Shown here: positions 1 through 5,153 of the stretch, piece after piece
Position numbering within the stretch: position 1 is the stretch's first letter
Layout of the letters: the number at the start of each line of letters is the position of its first letter
Source of the DNA: Candidatus Moranbacteria bacterium CG_4_9_14_3_um_filter_45_14
GTDB lineage: Bacteria > Patescibacteriota > Minisyncoccia > Moranbacterales > UBA1568
Assembly (NCBI GenBank): GCA_002790675.1
Contig: PFVP01000049.1
Span: 1 to 8,698, forward strand
Direction: 5' to 3'
Length of the DNA stretch: 8,698 nucleotides
Translations under genes and position numbers: made by a program
Notes under the pieces: model-generated
Told to the model about the DNA's origin: nothing
The model's input: only the letters and a program-made list of their open reading frames with translations
Databases searched by the model: none

Positions 1-51
1 TCATCGCCTTTCAAAATTGTACGGTTATACTATCACAAACAAATGAGAAAA

Positions 52-621
52 TCAATTCCTGTTTCGCCAAATCACTTCCTTGCAAGACCCTTTTTCCGGA
101 TACCAATTATCATCCAGCGTCTGTCCGATGCTTTCTTCGTTCAGTAAACCGTAGAATTGATCCAAAACATCACCGTGCGACACAAGCACGACTTTTTTGT
201 CAGCATATACTTTTTTCACATCTTGCAAAAATGCCGTGAGACGACCTCTCATATCGATGAAACTCTCTGCGCCATCTTCTCCATCAGTGGTAATACGCGC
301 GCGCATATCGGGATATTTGGAGAAAAACTTCTCTATCGGTTCCCCATTATAGATACCCATTCCGGTCTCGTGAAGACGGGCATCGATCAATACTTCTTTC
401 TCTGTTTTTTCTGCAATGATCTCTGCTGTCTCGCGAGTTCTCACAAGCGGTGAAGCGATGATCGCGTCCACTCCCTTCGTAGAAAGCAATAGAGCTGTGA
501 CAGAAACTTGTTTGATACCCTCCTCGGTCAGGTGCATCTGTCTTTTTTCCGGGAGTGAATTACCGATATGATTCACATTATTTTCCGCTTCCCCGTGCCG
601 TACCAGGTAGAAAGTGATCAT
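52..621 (-). CDS. Histidine phosphatase family (phosphoglycerate mutase-like) protein
   Basis: The 189-residue protein opens with LVRHGEAENN, the phosphate-binding RHG motif of the histidine phosphatase superfamily, with the catalytic His at residue 9 and Arg at 8. The SPLVRTRETA stretch (57-66) supplies a further phosphate-pocket Arg, HETGMG (84-89) the acidic proton donor, and VSHGDV (147-152) the second catalytic His. All core residues are therefore present and the enzyme should be active as a soluble cytoplasmic phosphatase or phosphomutase. Family members act on sugar phosphates, phosphoglycerate, nucleotides or phosphoproteins, and the sequence does not decide which. The length is usual for the single-domain branch. 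The ATG at 621 puts the RHG motif at the normal distance from the N-terminus; no clear Shine-Dalgarno precedes it. It lies 12 nt after the stop of a small membrane-protein gene and is probably cotranscribed with it. Family call is firm, substrate unknown. Confidence 0.93.
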   Translation of the reverse strand: MITFYLVRHGEAENNVNHIGNSLPEKRQMHLTEEGIKQVSVTALLLSTKGVDAIIASPLVRTRETAEIIAEKTEKEVLIDARLHETGMGIYNGEPIEKFFSKYPDMRARITTDGEDGAESFIDMRGRLTAFLQDVKKVYADKKVVLVSHGDVLDQFYGLLNEESIGQTLDDNWYPEKGSCKEVIWRNRN

Positions 622-633
622 ATATCAAGAAAT

Positions 634-786
634 CTAATGAAAGAGGTGATACGCATCGACGCCGATTGCAACGACGAAAAACAATGCAGCCGAACCGATA
701 GTTTTTACAACAAAACGTAAAAGATTTTCATCCCAGCCGAGGGCTCTCTTATATTTGTCTCTGTATTCTTTCTTGAGTCGTGCCAT
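634..786 (-). CDS. Small single-pass membrane protein, 50 aa, hypothetical
   Basis: This is an ATG-started reading frame of 50 codons plus TAG. The protein begins with a very basic segment (MARLKKEYRDKYKRALGW), continues through an amphipathic stretch (DENLLRFVVKTIG) and ends with one hydrophobic segment of about 15 residues (SAALFFVVAIGVDAY) near the C-terminus. That is the layout of a small tail-anchored or single-pass inner-membrane protein with its positive end in the cytoplasm. Support for it being real: a consensus TATAAT lies just upstream, the frame fills the gap between argS and the phosphatase gene, and the stop is 12 nt before the phosphatase start, as in an operon. No motif is recognised. 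Size and topology are broadly like SecE, but no SecE signature is visible and I do not call it that. Confidence 0.6.
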   Translation of the reverse strand: MARLKKEYRDKYKRALGWDENLLRFVVKTIGSAALFFVVAIGVDAYHLFH

Positions 787-803
787 CTTCGTATTTCTTA
801 CTG

Positions 804-834
804 ATTATATTTATCGTAGAAAAATTCTTGTAAA
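804..834 (-). promoter_or_regulatory. Sigma70-type promoter for the small membrane protein/phosphatase pair
   Basis: On the minus strand a perfect TATAAT -10 box (804-809) is preceded by TTTACA (829-834, 19-nt spacer) or TTACAA (828-833, 18-nt spacer). Transcription would start near 797, leaving only about 10 nt of leader before the ATG at 786. It sits in the 70-nt gap after argS, so the two downstream genes can be expressed independently of argS. Confidence 0.45.
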
Positions 835-856
835 AATGACTGCTCTAGTCTATATA

Positions 857-2470
857 TCACATCTTCTCCGGAGCGTCGATACCCATCAAACCGAGCGTCT
901 CTGACAAAACTATCTTCGTCGCACGGATGAGCTCAAGCCGTGCCATACTCATATCACGGTTTTCTTCGTCTATCACCTTGCAATCATTATAAAAAGAATG
1001 GAACGTATCCGCAAGTCTCATCGCGTACTGGGGCAATTTATGAACGGAGAAATCAGTTGCGACCATTTCAATAAGCTCAGGAAAGAAAAGGAGTTCTCGA
1101 GTAAGTTCTCTCTCTTTCGGATGAACGAGAAGATCCAAGTCACCACTCTCTTCTCCAAAATTCTCTTCTTCGGCTTTTCGTAAGATACTCGAAAGACGGG
1201 CGTGCGCATACTGAACATAAAACACAGGGTTCTTCTGTGAACGCTCCTCTGCCAGACCAAGATCGAAATTCATATGTGTCTCCGGTGCATACATCAAGAA
1301 AAAAAATCGTGCCACATCGTGCCCTACTTTTTCTATCAACTCATCGATCGTCACAACATTACCGGCACGTTTGCTCATCCGCACTTCTTTCCCATCTTTC
1401 ACCACCTTGACCAGCTGAACCAAAATAAAATCCATTTTCCCCGAAAATCCAAGCGACTTCCCTGCCGCCTGAAACCTGACAACGTACCCATGATGATCAG
1501 CCCCCCACGTTTCGATAATATGATTGAAACCTCGGTCTATCTTCTGCAAAATATATCCGCAATCCGAAGCAAAATATGTCTTCGCTCCATCTTTTTTCAC
1601 CAACACGCGATCTTTGTCATCACCGAAATCAGTCGTCTTGAGCCAGAGAGCGCCTTCATTCTCGAACGTCAGCTCCTTTTCTTTCAATATTGAGAGAGCT
1701 TTCTCAACATAACCATCTTCAATAAGTTTCTTTTCCGAAGTCCATACATCAAAATGTACCTGCATCACTTTCTCCACCGTTGGCTGGATATAATCATCAA
1801 GCACTGCTTGTGACGCCAGGAGAGCGATTGCTTCCAAAGAAAGATCACTGGAAAATCTTTTTTTCAATTCTTCGATATATTCCCCTCCATACACAGCTTC
1901 ACTATCTCCGAGTACGCTATGCGCGAGCTTGAGCGTCTGTTCACCGGCATCGTTCACGTAATATTCGTTCACAACATCATATCCTGATTTCCGCAGAACA
2001 TTCGAAAGAGTATCCGAGTAGAATCCACCACGACCATTCCCTACTGAAAGAGGTCCGGTCGGATTGGCAGAGATGAATTCATTGTTCACTTTCTCTCCTT
2101 TCCCTTTTTCGCTTGAACCAAATTTCTGCCTTTCCTCTAAAATTTTTGCAATAAAGGAAGCGAATGTTTTTTGTGAAAAATAGAAATTGATATGCCCGGG
2201 CTTCACGACTTCTACTTTTTCAAAAGTTTTTTCTTGTTGACTGTTTATTGTCAATCGTTGACTGATAGCCTCTGCCGTTTCCATCGGATCCTTCTTGGCC
2301 AATTTCGCCAATACGAGGGCAATATTTGTCGTATATTCACCGAATTGCTCATCTTTCGGCCGTTCCACGCGGATTTCTGGCACACCGAAAGAAGGGAGCG
2401 CCTCCTCTTCTTGGAGTCCCTGTATCACTGTCCGTATCTTTTCTTCCAGTATCTTTTTCATACTCTTCAT
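857..2470 (-). CDS. argS: Arginine--tRNA ligase (ArgRS)
   Basis: This class I aminoacyl-tRNA synthetase charges tRNA-Arg with arginine using ATP in the cytoplasm. Counting from an upstream TTG at 2482 (541 aa), the N-terminal additional domain covers about 1-100, then ISANPTGPL (137-145) leads into the HIGH-motif position, which here reads SVGN (146-149). EYYVNDAGEQ (173-182) and TWGADHHGYV (325-334) are typical ArgRS Rossmann-fold blocks. The KMSKS counterpart is VRMSKRAGNVVTIDEL (367-382), and the DALR anticodon-binding domain starts around YVQYAHARL (422-430), ending in the usual GLMGIDAPEKM. Length is normal for bacterial ArgRS. The start is uncertain: TTG 2482, ATG 2470 and ATG 2461 are in frame, none with a good Shine-Dalgarno; ATG 2470 is used here and 2461 would also suit the family. 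The odd point is the lost histidines of the HIGH motif. Confidence 0.96.
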   Translation of the reverse strand: MKSMKKILEEKIRTVIQGLQEEEALPSFGVPEIRVERPKDEQFGEYTTNIALVLAKLAKKDPMETAEAISQRLTINSQQEKTFEKVEVVKPGHINFYFSQKTFASFIAKILEERQKFGSSEKGKGEKVNNEFISANPTGPLSVGNGRGGFYSDTLSNVLRKSGYDVVNEYYVNDAGEQTLKLAHSVLGDSEAVYGGEYIEELKKRFSSDLSLEAIALLASQAVLDDYIQPTVEKVMQVHFDVWTSEKKLIEDGYVEKALSILKEKELTFENEGALWLKTTDFGDDKDRVLVKKDGAKTYFASDCGYILQKIDRGFNHIIETWGADHHGYVVRFQAAGKSLGFSGKMDFILVQLVKVVKDGKEVRMSKRAGNVVTIDELIEKVGHDVARFFFLMYAPETHMNFDLGLAEERSQKNPVFYVQYAHARLSSILRKAEEENFGEESGDLDLLVHPKERELTRELLFFPELIEMVATDFSVHKLPQYAMRLADTFHSFYNDCKVIDEENRDMSMARLELIRATKIVLSETLGLMGIDAPEKM

Positions 2471-2532
2471 CGTAGCGTACAAAAGCTAAAAAGAAAAGAG
2501 TTTTTCAATGCTATTTTTAGATAGCTGAAAAA

Positions 2533-2561
2533 TTGCTATTCTGCCATTCTTTCGCTACAGT
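2533..2561 (+). promoter_or_regulatory. Possible sigma70 promoter upstream of smpB
   Basis: TTGCTA (2533-2538) and TACAGT (2556-2561) are separated by 17 nt in the divergent argS-smpB gap. Each box matches consensus at four of six positions. The start point would fall near 2568, overlapping or just after the AGAGGT site at 2562-2567, which would give a nearly leaderless mRNA. A different promoter further upstream is therefore equally possible. Confidence 0.25.
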
Positions 2562-2573
2562 AGAGGTACCATT

Positions 2574-3017
2574 ATGACAGTCATAGCAACCAACAGAAGA
2601 GCTGGTTTCGATTATACCTTGGACGGACGTTACGAGGCTGGTTTGGTGTTGACCGGATCCGAAGTAAAGTCGGTCAAAACAGGCCACGCCAGCCTCAAAG
2701 GAAGCTTCGTCACAGTGAAAGGAAATGAGCTCTATCTGACCAATGCACTGATACCACGTTATCAGCACGCCCATCAGGATACCAAGCACGAACCCAGTCG
2801 TCCACGCAAACTCCTCCTCCGCAAACGGGAAATCCGCTCTCTCATCGGGAAATATCGCACAGAAGGCTTGACATTGGTGCCTATTCGCCTGTATACTAGG
2901 AAACAACTTGTCAAGTTGGAGTTTTCTGTCGGCAAAGGGAAAAAAACCTACGACAAACGCTCGGATATAGGCAAACGTGACGCCAAAAGGCGGATCGAAC
3001 GAGCAATGAGAAGTTAG
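2574..3017 (+). CDS. smpB: SsrA-binding protein SmpB
   Basis: SmpB binds the tRNA-like domain of tmRNA and delivers it to ribosomes stalled on mRNAs lacking a stop codon. The 147-residue protein is diagnostic along its whole length: NRRAGFDYTL near the N-terminus, the family signature EAGLVLTGSEVKSVKTG (22-38), SRPRKLLLRKREIRSL (75-90), GLTLVPIRLY (98-107) and the C-terminal KGKKTYDKRSDIGKRDAKR (120-138), the basic tail that enters the decoding centre and mRNA channel. Length is slightly below the usual 150-160. The ATG is preceded by AGAGGT at 2562-2567, 6 nt away. The gene for its RNA partner, ssrA, lies about 320 bp downstream on the same strand, with only a broken nuclease gene in between, so the two partners are nearly adjacent. 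Confidence 0.98.
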   Translation: MTVIATNRRAGFDYTLDGRYEAGLVLTGSEVKSVKTGHASLKGSFVTVKGNELYLTNALIPRYQHAHQDTKHEPSRPRKLLLRKREIRSLIGKYRTEGLTLVPIRLYTRKQLVKLEFSVGKGKKTYDKRSDIGKRDAKRRIERAMRS

Positions 3018-3023
3018 AGGATT

Positions 3024-3270
3024 ATGTACTACGTTTACGTGATACAAAGTCTGGAAGATAAAAAGCTGTATATTGGTCATACAGACAATCTCAGACGACA
3101 TTTCAAAGAACACAACTCCAAACAAGTTGAGTCAACAAAAAAATAGAAGCCCTTTCAAGCTCCTTTACTACGAAGCATATAACCTGCTTGAAGACGCTCT
3201 CAGTAGAAAGGAGGATTTCAAGACTGGCTTCGGAAGAGCTTATTTAAAAAGAAGATTGAGTGACATCTAG
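3024..3270 (+). pseudogene. GIY-YIG nuclease family protein, single frameshift at an A7 run
   Basis: Starting from ATG 3024, 6 nt after the smpB stop, the first frame gives MYYVYVIQSLEDKKLYIGHT..NLRRHFKEHN, the N-terminal half of a short UvrC/YhbQ-type GIY-YIG endonuclease: the GIY position reads YVY, then YIG and the conserved Arg of NLRR. It stops at TAG 3144 directly after a run of seven A (3137-3143). The next forward frame continues without a gap as STKNRSPFKLLYYEAY, with the expected active-site Glu and the usual KRRL ending, stopping at 3270. Removing one A restores an 81-residue protein of normal family length. Alternatives are a recent single-base pseudogene, a homopolymer assembly error, or slippage at the A7 run that makes some full-length product. 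Both halves are otherwise intact, so any lesion is young. Confidence 0.82.
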
Positions 3271-3273
3271 ACG

Positions 3274-3301
3274 TTCACCGTCTCTAACGCTTTTGTAGTA
3301 T
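3274..3301 (+). promoter_or_regulatory. ssrA: Possible promoter for the tmRNA gene
   Basis: TTCACC (3274-3279) and TAGTAT (3296-3301) are separated by 16 nt. The start would fall near 3308, placing the GC-rich hairpin at the extreme 5' end of the precursor. The boxes are moderate matches to consensus, but the position fits an independently transcribed tmRNA. Confidence 0.3.
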
Positions 3302-3310
3302 GTGCGGCTC

Positions 3311-3340
3311 GCCCGCATCGCTACGTGAAGCGATGCGGGC
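3311..3340 (+). repeat. Perfect 12-bp GC-rich hairpin abutting the tmRNA 5' end
   Basis: GCCCGCATCGCT (3311-3322) and its exact reverse complement (3329-3340) flank the 6-nt loop ACGTGA. C3310-G3341 adds another pair, and U3309-G3342 and C3308-G3343 could continue the helix into the first bases of mature tmRNA. No U-tract follows, so it is not a standard terminator. It could be a 5' leader element removed with RNase P cleavage, or a REP-like intergenic palindrome. Confidence 0.75.
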
Positions 3341-3341
3341 G

Positions 3342-3744
3342 GGGGTTGTTTAGACTCGACAGGGCGTACTTTCAAAATATGCAAGCCGATCTCGATGGTA
3401 TGATCGTAAAACTCGCCATCACGATGATAAATGCAAACTTCATCACAAAGGCAAAGAATGCATTCGCGCAAGCATTTGCTCCTTCTTTCGCTCTTGCTCT
3501 CGCCTAATTTTTAGTGCGTAGCCATCAGAATCCCCATTCTCGATACGGAATCTCTGGTGTCATATAATCGAGACGTGACGAAAGTATTTCTTTTTCTTTA
3601 CACTTTCCGATCGTATTGCAAAAGAAAAAAATGAATGAGAATTTTGTCTGCTTTCTACCTCATTCATTTACACAAAGCACTCTAAGCTTGTAGAATATTT
3701 TGAAGAACCGTTTCTGGACATGGGTGCAATTCCCATCAACTCCA
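3342..3744 (+). ncRNA. ssrA: Transfer-messenger RNA (tmRNA, ssrA)
   Basis: The 5' end GGGGTTG (3342-3348) pairs with CAACTCC (3737-3743), giving a seven-pair acceptor stem with G3-U70, the alanine identity pair, and discriminator A3744. TTTAGACTCGACAGGG matches the D-like 5' region, and CTAAGCTTGTAGAATATTTT and GTTTCTGGACATGGG match the conserved 3' half. The T-stem ATGGG/CCCAT encloses the 7-nt loop TGCAATT. Pseudoknot PK1 is visible: CGATC 3387-3391 with GATCG 3402-3406, and GATGG 3394-3398 with CCATC 3416-3420. The tag frame runs from GCA 3433 to TAA 3507: 24 residues, starting ANFITK and ending LALA, to which the charged alanine adds one more Ala. A later 11-bp stem spans 3629-3639/3659-3669. 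CCA is not encoded (A-CAT follows the stem), so CCA addition is needed. SmpB is encoded about 320 bp upstream. Confidence 0.96.
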
Positions 3745-3755
3745 CATAAATCAGC

Positions 3756-3853
3756 TTATAGCTTCACGAGCTTCTTTAGCTTCTTAGGAAAACACAAAAA
3801 AGTTTTCTAAGCTAACGAAGCTATTGCAGCTAACGAAGCTAACGAAGCTATAA
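3756..3853 (+). promoter_or_regulatory. Large imperfect hairpin in the infC leader
   Basis: The basal stem is ten perfect pairs, TTATAGCTTC (3756-3765) with GAAGCTATAA (3844-3853), ending one base before the infC ATG. The apical stem pairs GAAAAC (3788-3793) with GTTTTC (3802-3807) and TTA (3784-3786) with TAA (3808-3810) around an A-rich 8-nt loop. Between them, 9-nt repeats of both polarities can pair in several registers. No Shine-Dalgarno is visible, so the fold would occlude the only initiation region. In known bacteria the infC-rpmI-rplT operon is autoregulated by L20 through leader RNA structure; a similar role here is inference. Confidence 0.6.
3760..3786 (+). repeat. 9-nt tandem repeat, left arm (3 units)
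   Basis: Three consecutive 9-nt units AGCTTCACG, AGCTTCTTT and AGCTTCTTA, preceded by a partial AGCTTAT at 3753-3759. They are approximately the reverse complement of the repeat units to the right (AGCTTCGTT is the complement register of AGCTAACGA). Confidence 0.8.
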
Positions 3854-3854
3854 C
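3810..3854 (+). repeat. 9-nt tandem repeat, right arm (5 units) abutting the infC start
   Basis: Five consecutive 9-nt units: AGCTAACGA, AGCTATTGC, AGCTAACGA, AGCTAACGA and AGCTATAAC, followed immediately by the ATG at 3855. Three units are identical and the other two keep AGCTA. In the infC frame they carry TAA stops, so they are leader and not coding sequence. Confidence 0.88.
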
Positions 3855-4403
3855 ATGAGAAGAAGACGTCACAACCGACCGAAACCGAAAGCCCAAGTGC
3901 TGGTACGCTCACGCCTCAATGAGCAGATTCTCGCTCCGGAGGTGATTGTAATCGACATAAACGGTGTCAATCATGGTACGATGACCATTGCCGATGCCCT
4001 GGTACTCGCCAAGGAACAGGAAGCGGACCTCGTGGAAGTATCCCCTCTCGCAGTACCGCCGGTGTGCAAGGTGACTGACTTCGGGAAACTCCAGTACCGC
4101 AAAGACAAGCAAGAACAGCAACAGAAAGCCAAACAGAAGAAAGTCGAAACCAAAGGCATCCGTATCGGTTTCCGTACTGACGCTCACGATCTTCTCTTCA
4201 AGAAAACACAGGCAGAGAAATTTCTCACCAAAGGAAACAAAGTTCGCATCGAGATAGTCCTCCGCGGAAGAGAGAAAGCGATGCAAGAAAAAGCCAGAGA
4301 GAACCTCCATGAGTTCATCCGAGGCATCGCTATCCCTCACCGCTTCGAAGAAGAGGTGAAACGCGGGCCTATGGGGTTTAACGCTCTCATCGTCGCCGAA
4401 TAA
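3855..4403 (+). CDS. infC: Translation initiation factor IF-3
   Basis: IF-3 binds the 30S subunit, prevents premature 50S joining and checks start-codon/initiator-tRNA pairing. The 182-residue protein has the expected two domains. The N-domain includes RLNEQILAPEVIVIDINGV (about 20-38) and the signature LVEVSPLAVPPVCKVTDFGK (59-78). A lysine/glutamine-rich helical linker (YRKDKQEQQQKAKQKK, about 81-96) follows, then the C-domain with KGIRIGFRTDAHDLLFK, FLTKGNKVRIEIVLRGREKAM and the closing RGPMGFNALIVAE. Length is normal. It starts at ATG, where many bacterial infC genes use a rare start codon for autoregulation. There is no Shine-Dalgarno; the 5' side is instead packed with 9-nt repeats and a hairpin. 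It heads the classical infC-rpmI-rplT order, with a 44-nt gap before rpmI. Confidence 0.97.
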   Translation: MRRRRHNRPKPKAQVLVRSRLNEQILAPEVIVIDINGVNHGTMTIADALVLAKEQEADLVEVSPLAVPPVCKVTDFGKLQYRKDKQEQQQKAKQKKVETKGIRIGFRTDAHDLLFKKTQAEKFLTKGNKVRIEIVLRGREKAMQEKARENLHEFIRGIAIPHRFEEEVKRGPMGFNALIVAE

Positions 4404-4447
4404 ATAGAACTTCAGATAAAGAATATAAGAATTTTTTAAATAACAGT

Positions 4448-4648
4448 ATGCCAAAACTCAAAACAAGGAAATCAGTGAGCAAGAAAGTGAAGATCACCGG
4501 AAGCGGAAAATTGAAAACCCGTGCCACCGGTCAGAACCACTACAACTCACGTGATACCGGCAAAGCCAGCCGTGCCAAGCGTCAAGACAATGATGTCTAC
4601 CCAGCCGTCACCAAGAACATCAAAGCCTCCCTCCCGTACTCATTCTAA
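4448..4648 (+). CDS. rpmI: Large ribosomal subunit protein bL35
   Basis: bL35 is a small, very basic protein buried in the rRNA of the 50S subunit. The 66-residue sequence opens with MPKLKTRKSVSKKVKITGSG, the family hallmark, continues with KLKTRATGQNHYNSRDTGKASR, where the K/R-G-H-L-type segment sits in most members, and ends KNIKASLPYSF. Length is typical. The ATG is preceded by an A/T-rich stretch with no recognisable Shine-Dalgarno, as for the neighbouring infC and rplT genes, which suggests unstructured-leader or coupled initiation. It lies between infC (44-nt gap) and rplT (21-nt gap) in the conserved order, supporting one transcript. Confidence 0.96.
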   Translation: MPKLKTRKSVSKKVKITGSGKLKTRATGQNHYNSRDTGKASRAKRQDNDVYPAVTKNIKASLPYSF

Positions 4649-4669
4649 TTCACACTTCACTGCAAACAT

Positions 4670-5014
4670 ATGACGAGAGTAAAGCGTGGTGTCATGACCA
4701 AAAAACGCCACAAGAATATTTTGAAAGCTGCCAAGGGCTTCCGTTGGGGACGCAAGAATTTGTTCACTAAGGCCAAAGAGGCCGTCATCAAGGCCGGCAC
4801 GTACGCTCACCGAGATCGCCGTGCCAAGAAGCGCAGTTTCCGCAGTCTCTGGATCACTCGCTTGAATATCGCCCTCGGTTTGAACGGTATGAAATACAAT
4901 GATTTCATCGCTCTGGAAAGTAAGAAAAGTATCGCCCTCGATCGCAAAGTGCTTTCACAGTTGGCCGTAGAGAATCCTGAGATTTTCACGAAGTTTGTAG
5001 AATCTGTTAGATAG
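4670..5014 (+). CDS. rplT: Large ribosomal subunit protein bL20
   Basis: bL20 binds 23S rRNA early in 50S assembly and in well-studied bacteria also represses its own operon by binding leader mRNA. The 114-residue protein shows the standard pattern: a basic N-terminal extension MTRVKRGVMTKKRHKNILKA, FRWGRKNLFTKAKEAVIKAG, the most conserved block YAHRDRRAKKRSFRSLWITR (46-65), then LNIALGLNGMKYNDFI and a C-terminal globular end ALDRKVLSQLAVENPEIF. Length is normal. There is no Shine-Dalgarno in the 21-nt gap after rpmI. In the same frame, beyond three closely spaced stops, a second diverged copy of the last codons is present (5063-5107), so this gene's 3' end seems to mark an old recombination point. 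Confidence 0.97.
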   Translation: MTRVKRGVMTKKRHKNILKAAKGFRWGRKNLFTKAKEAVIKAGTYAHRDRRAKKRSFRSLWITRLNIALGLNGMKYNDFIALESKKSIALDRKVLSQLAVENPEIFTKFVESVR

Positions 5015-5029
5015 GATTGACAGTAGACT

Positions 5030-5107
5030 CTCCCGAATCGCTCTCGTGAATTATGGCGGGGAGAAAATCCAGAAATCTTCACAAGGTTCGTCGAGAAAGT
5101 CCGCTAG
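5030..5107 (+). pseudogene. Diverged remnant of an rplT 3' end
   Basis: In the rplT frame, after stops at 5012, 5018 and 5024, codons 5063-5104 read ENPEIFTRFVEKVR followed by TAG at 5105. The genuine rplT ends ENPEIFTKFVESVR followed by TAG, so 12 of 14 residues are identical, yet most codons differ at the third position. Weaker similarity may extend upstream to about 5030 with small indels. No start codon or upstream half is present. The synonymous pattern suggests this piece came from a functional but different rplT allele and is not a fresh tandem copy that then decayed. It lies just before the terminator. Confidence 0.75.
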
Positions 5108-5120
5108 ATTTTCTCTCGAT

Positions 5121-5153
5121 AAAAAACTCCTCCTTATTTAGGAAGAGTTTTTT
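5121..5153. terminator. Bidirectional intrinsic terminator between rplT and the BRO-N gene
   Basis: AAAAAACTC (5121-5129) pairs with GAGTTTTTT (5145-5153). A C/A mismatch, then TCC/GGA and the 7-nt loop TTATTTA, complete the hairpin. U-tracts result in both directions, so it can end the rightward infC-rpmI-rplT transcript and the leftward BRO-N transcript. The BRO-N stop codon (5134-5136) lies inside the loop, so the last codons of that gene form one arm. Confidence 0.85.

Noticed and set aside
1..4. Minus-strand ATG at 4-2 with an AAAGG just upstream
   Set aside because: It could be the start of a gene to the left, but only one codon is inside the window, so it cannot be supported.
29..37. 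ACTATCACA shared with the inverted repeat at 5974
   Set aside because: Only nine bases match and they diverge on both sides; chance cannot be excluded, so it is not called a third repeat copy.
1274..1693. 139-codon plus-strand open frame inside argS
   Set aside because: Antisense to well-conserved ArgRS sequence; no motif, start signal or promoter.
2517..3125. 202-codon minus-strand open frame opposite smpB
   Set aside because: It is antisense to a certain smpB gene, has Cys/Phe/His-rich composition without any motif, and is a shadow of the conserved coding strand.
3325..3507. 60-codon open frame starting MKRCGRGLF
   Set aside because: It lies inside the tmRNA; only its last 24 codons are translated, as the tag. 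The ATG-started upper part overlaps the 5' leader hairpin, the acceptor strand and the first pseudoknot.
3745..3855. CRISPR array for the 9-nt repeats
   Set aside because: The units are contiguous 9-mers without spacers and occur in both orientations; there are no cas genes.
3909..4454. 181-codon minus-strand open frame opposite infC
   Set aside because: Leu/Phe-rich antisense shadow of IF-3 with no recognisable domain.
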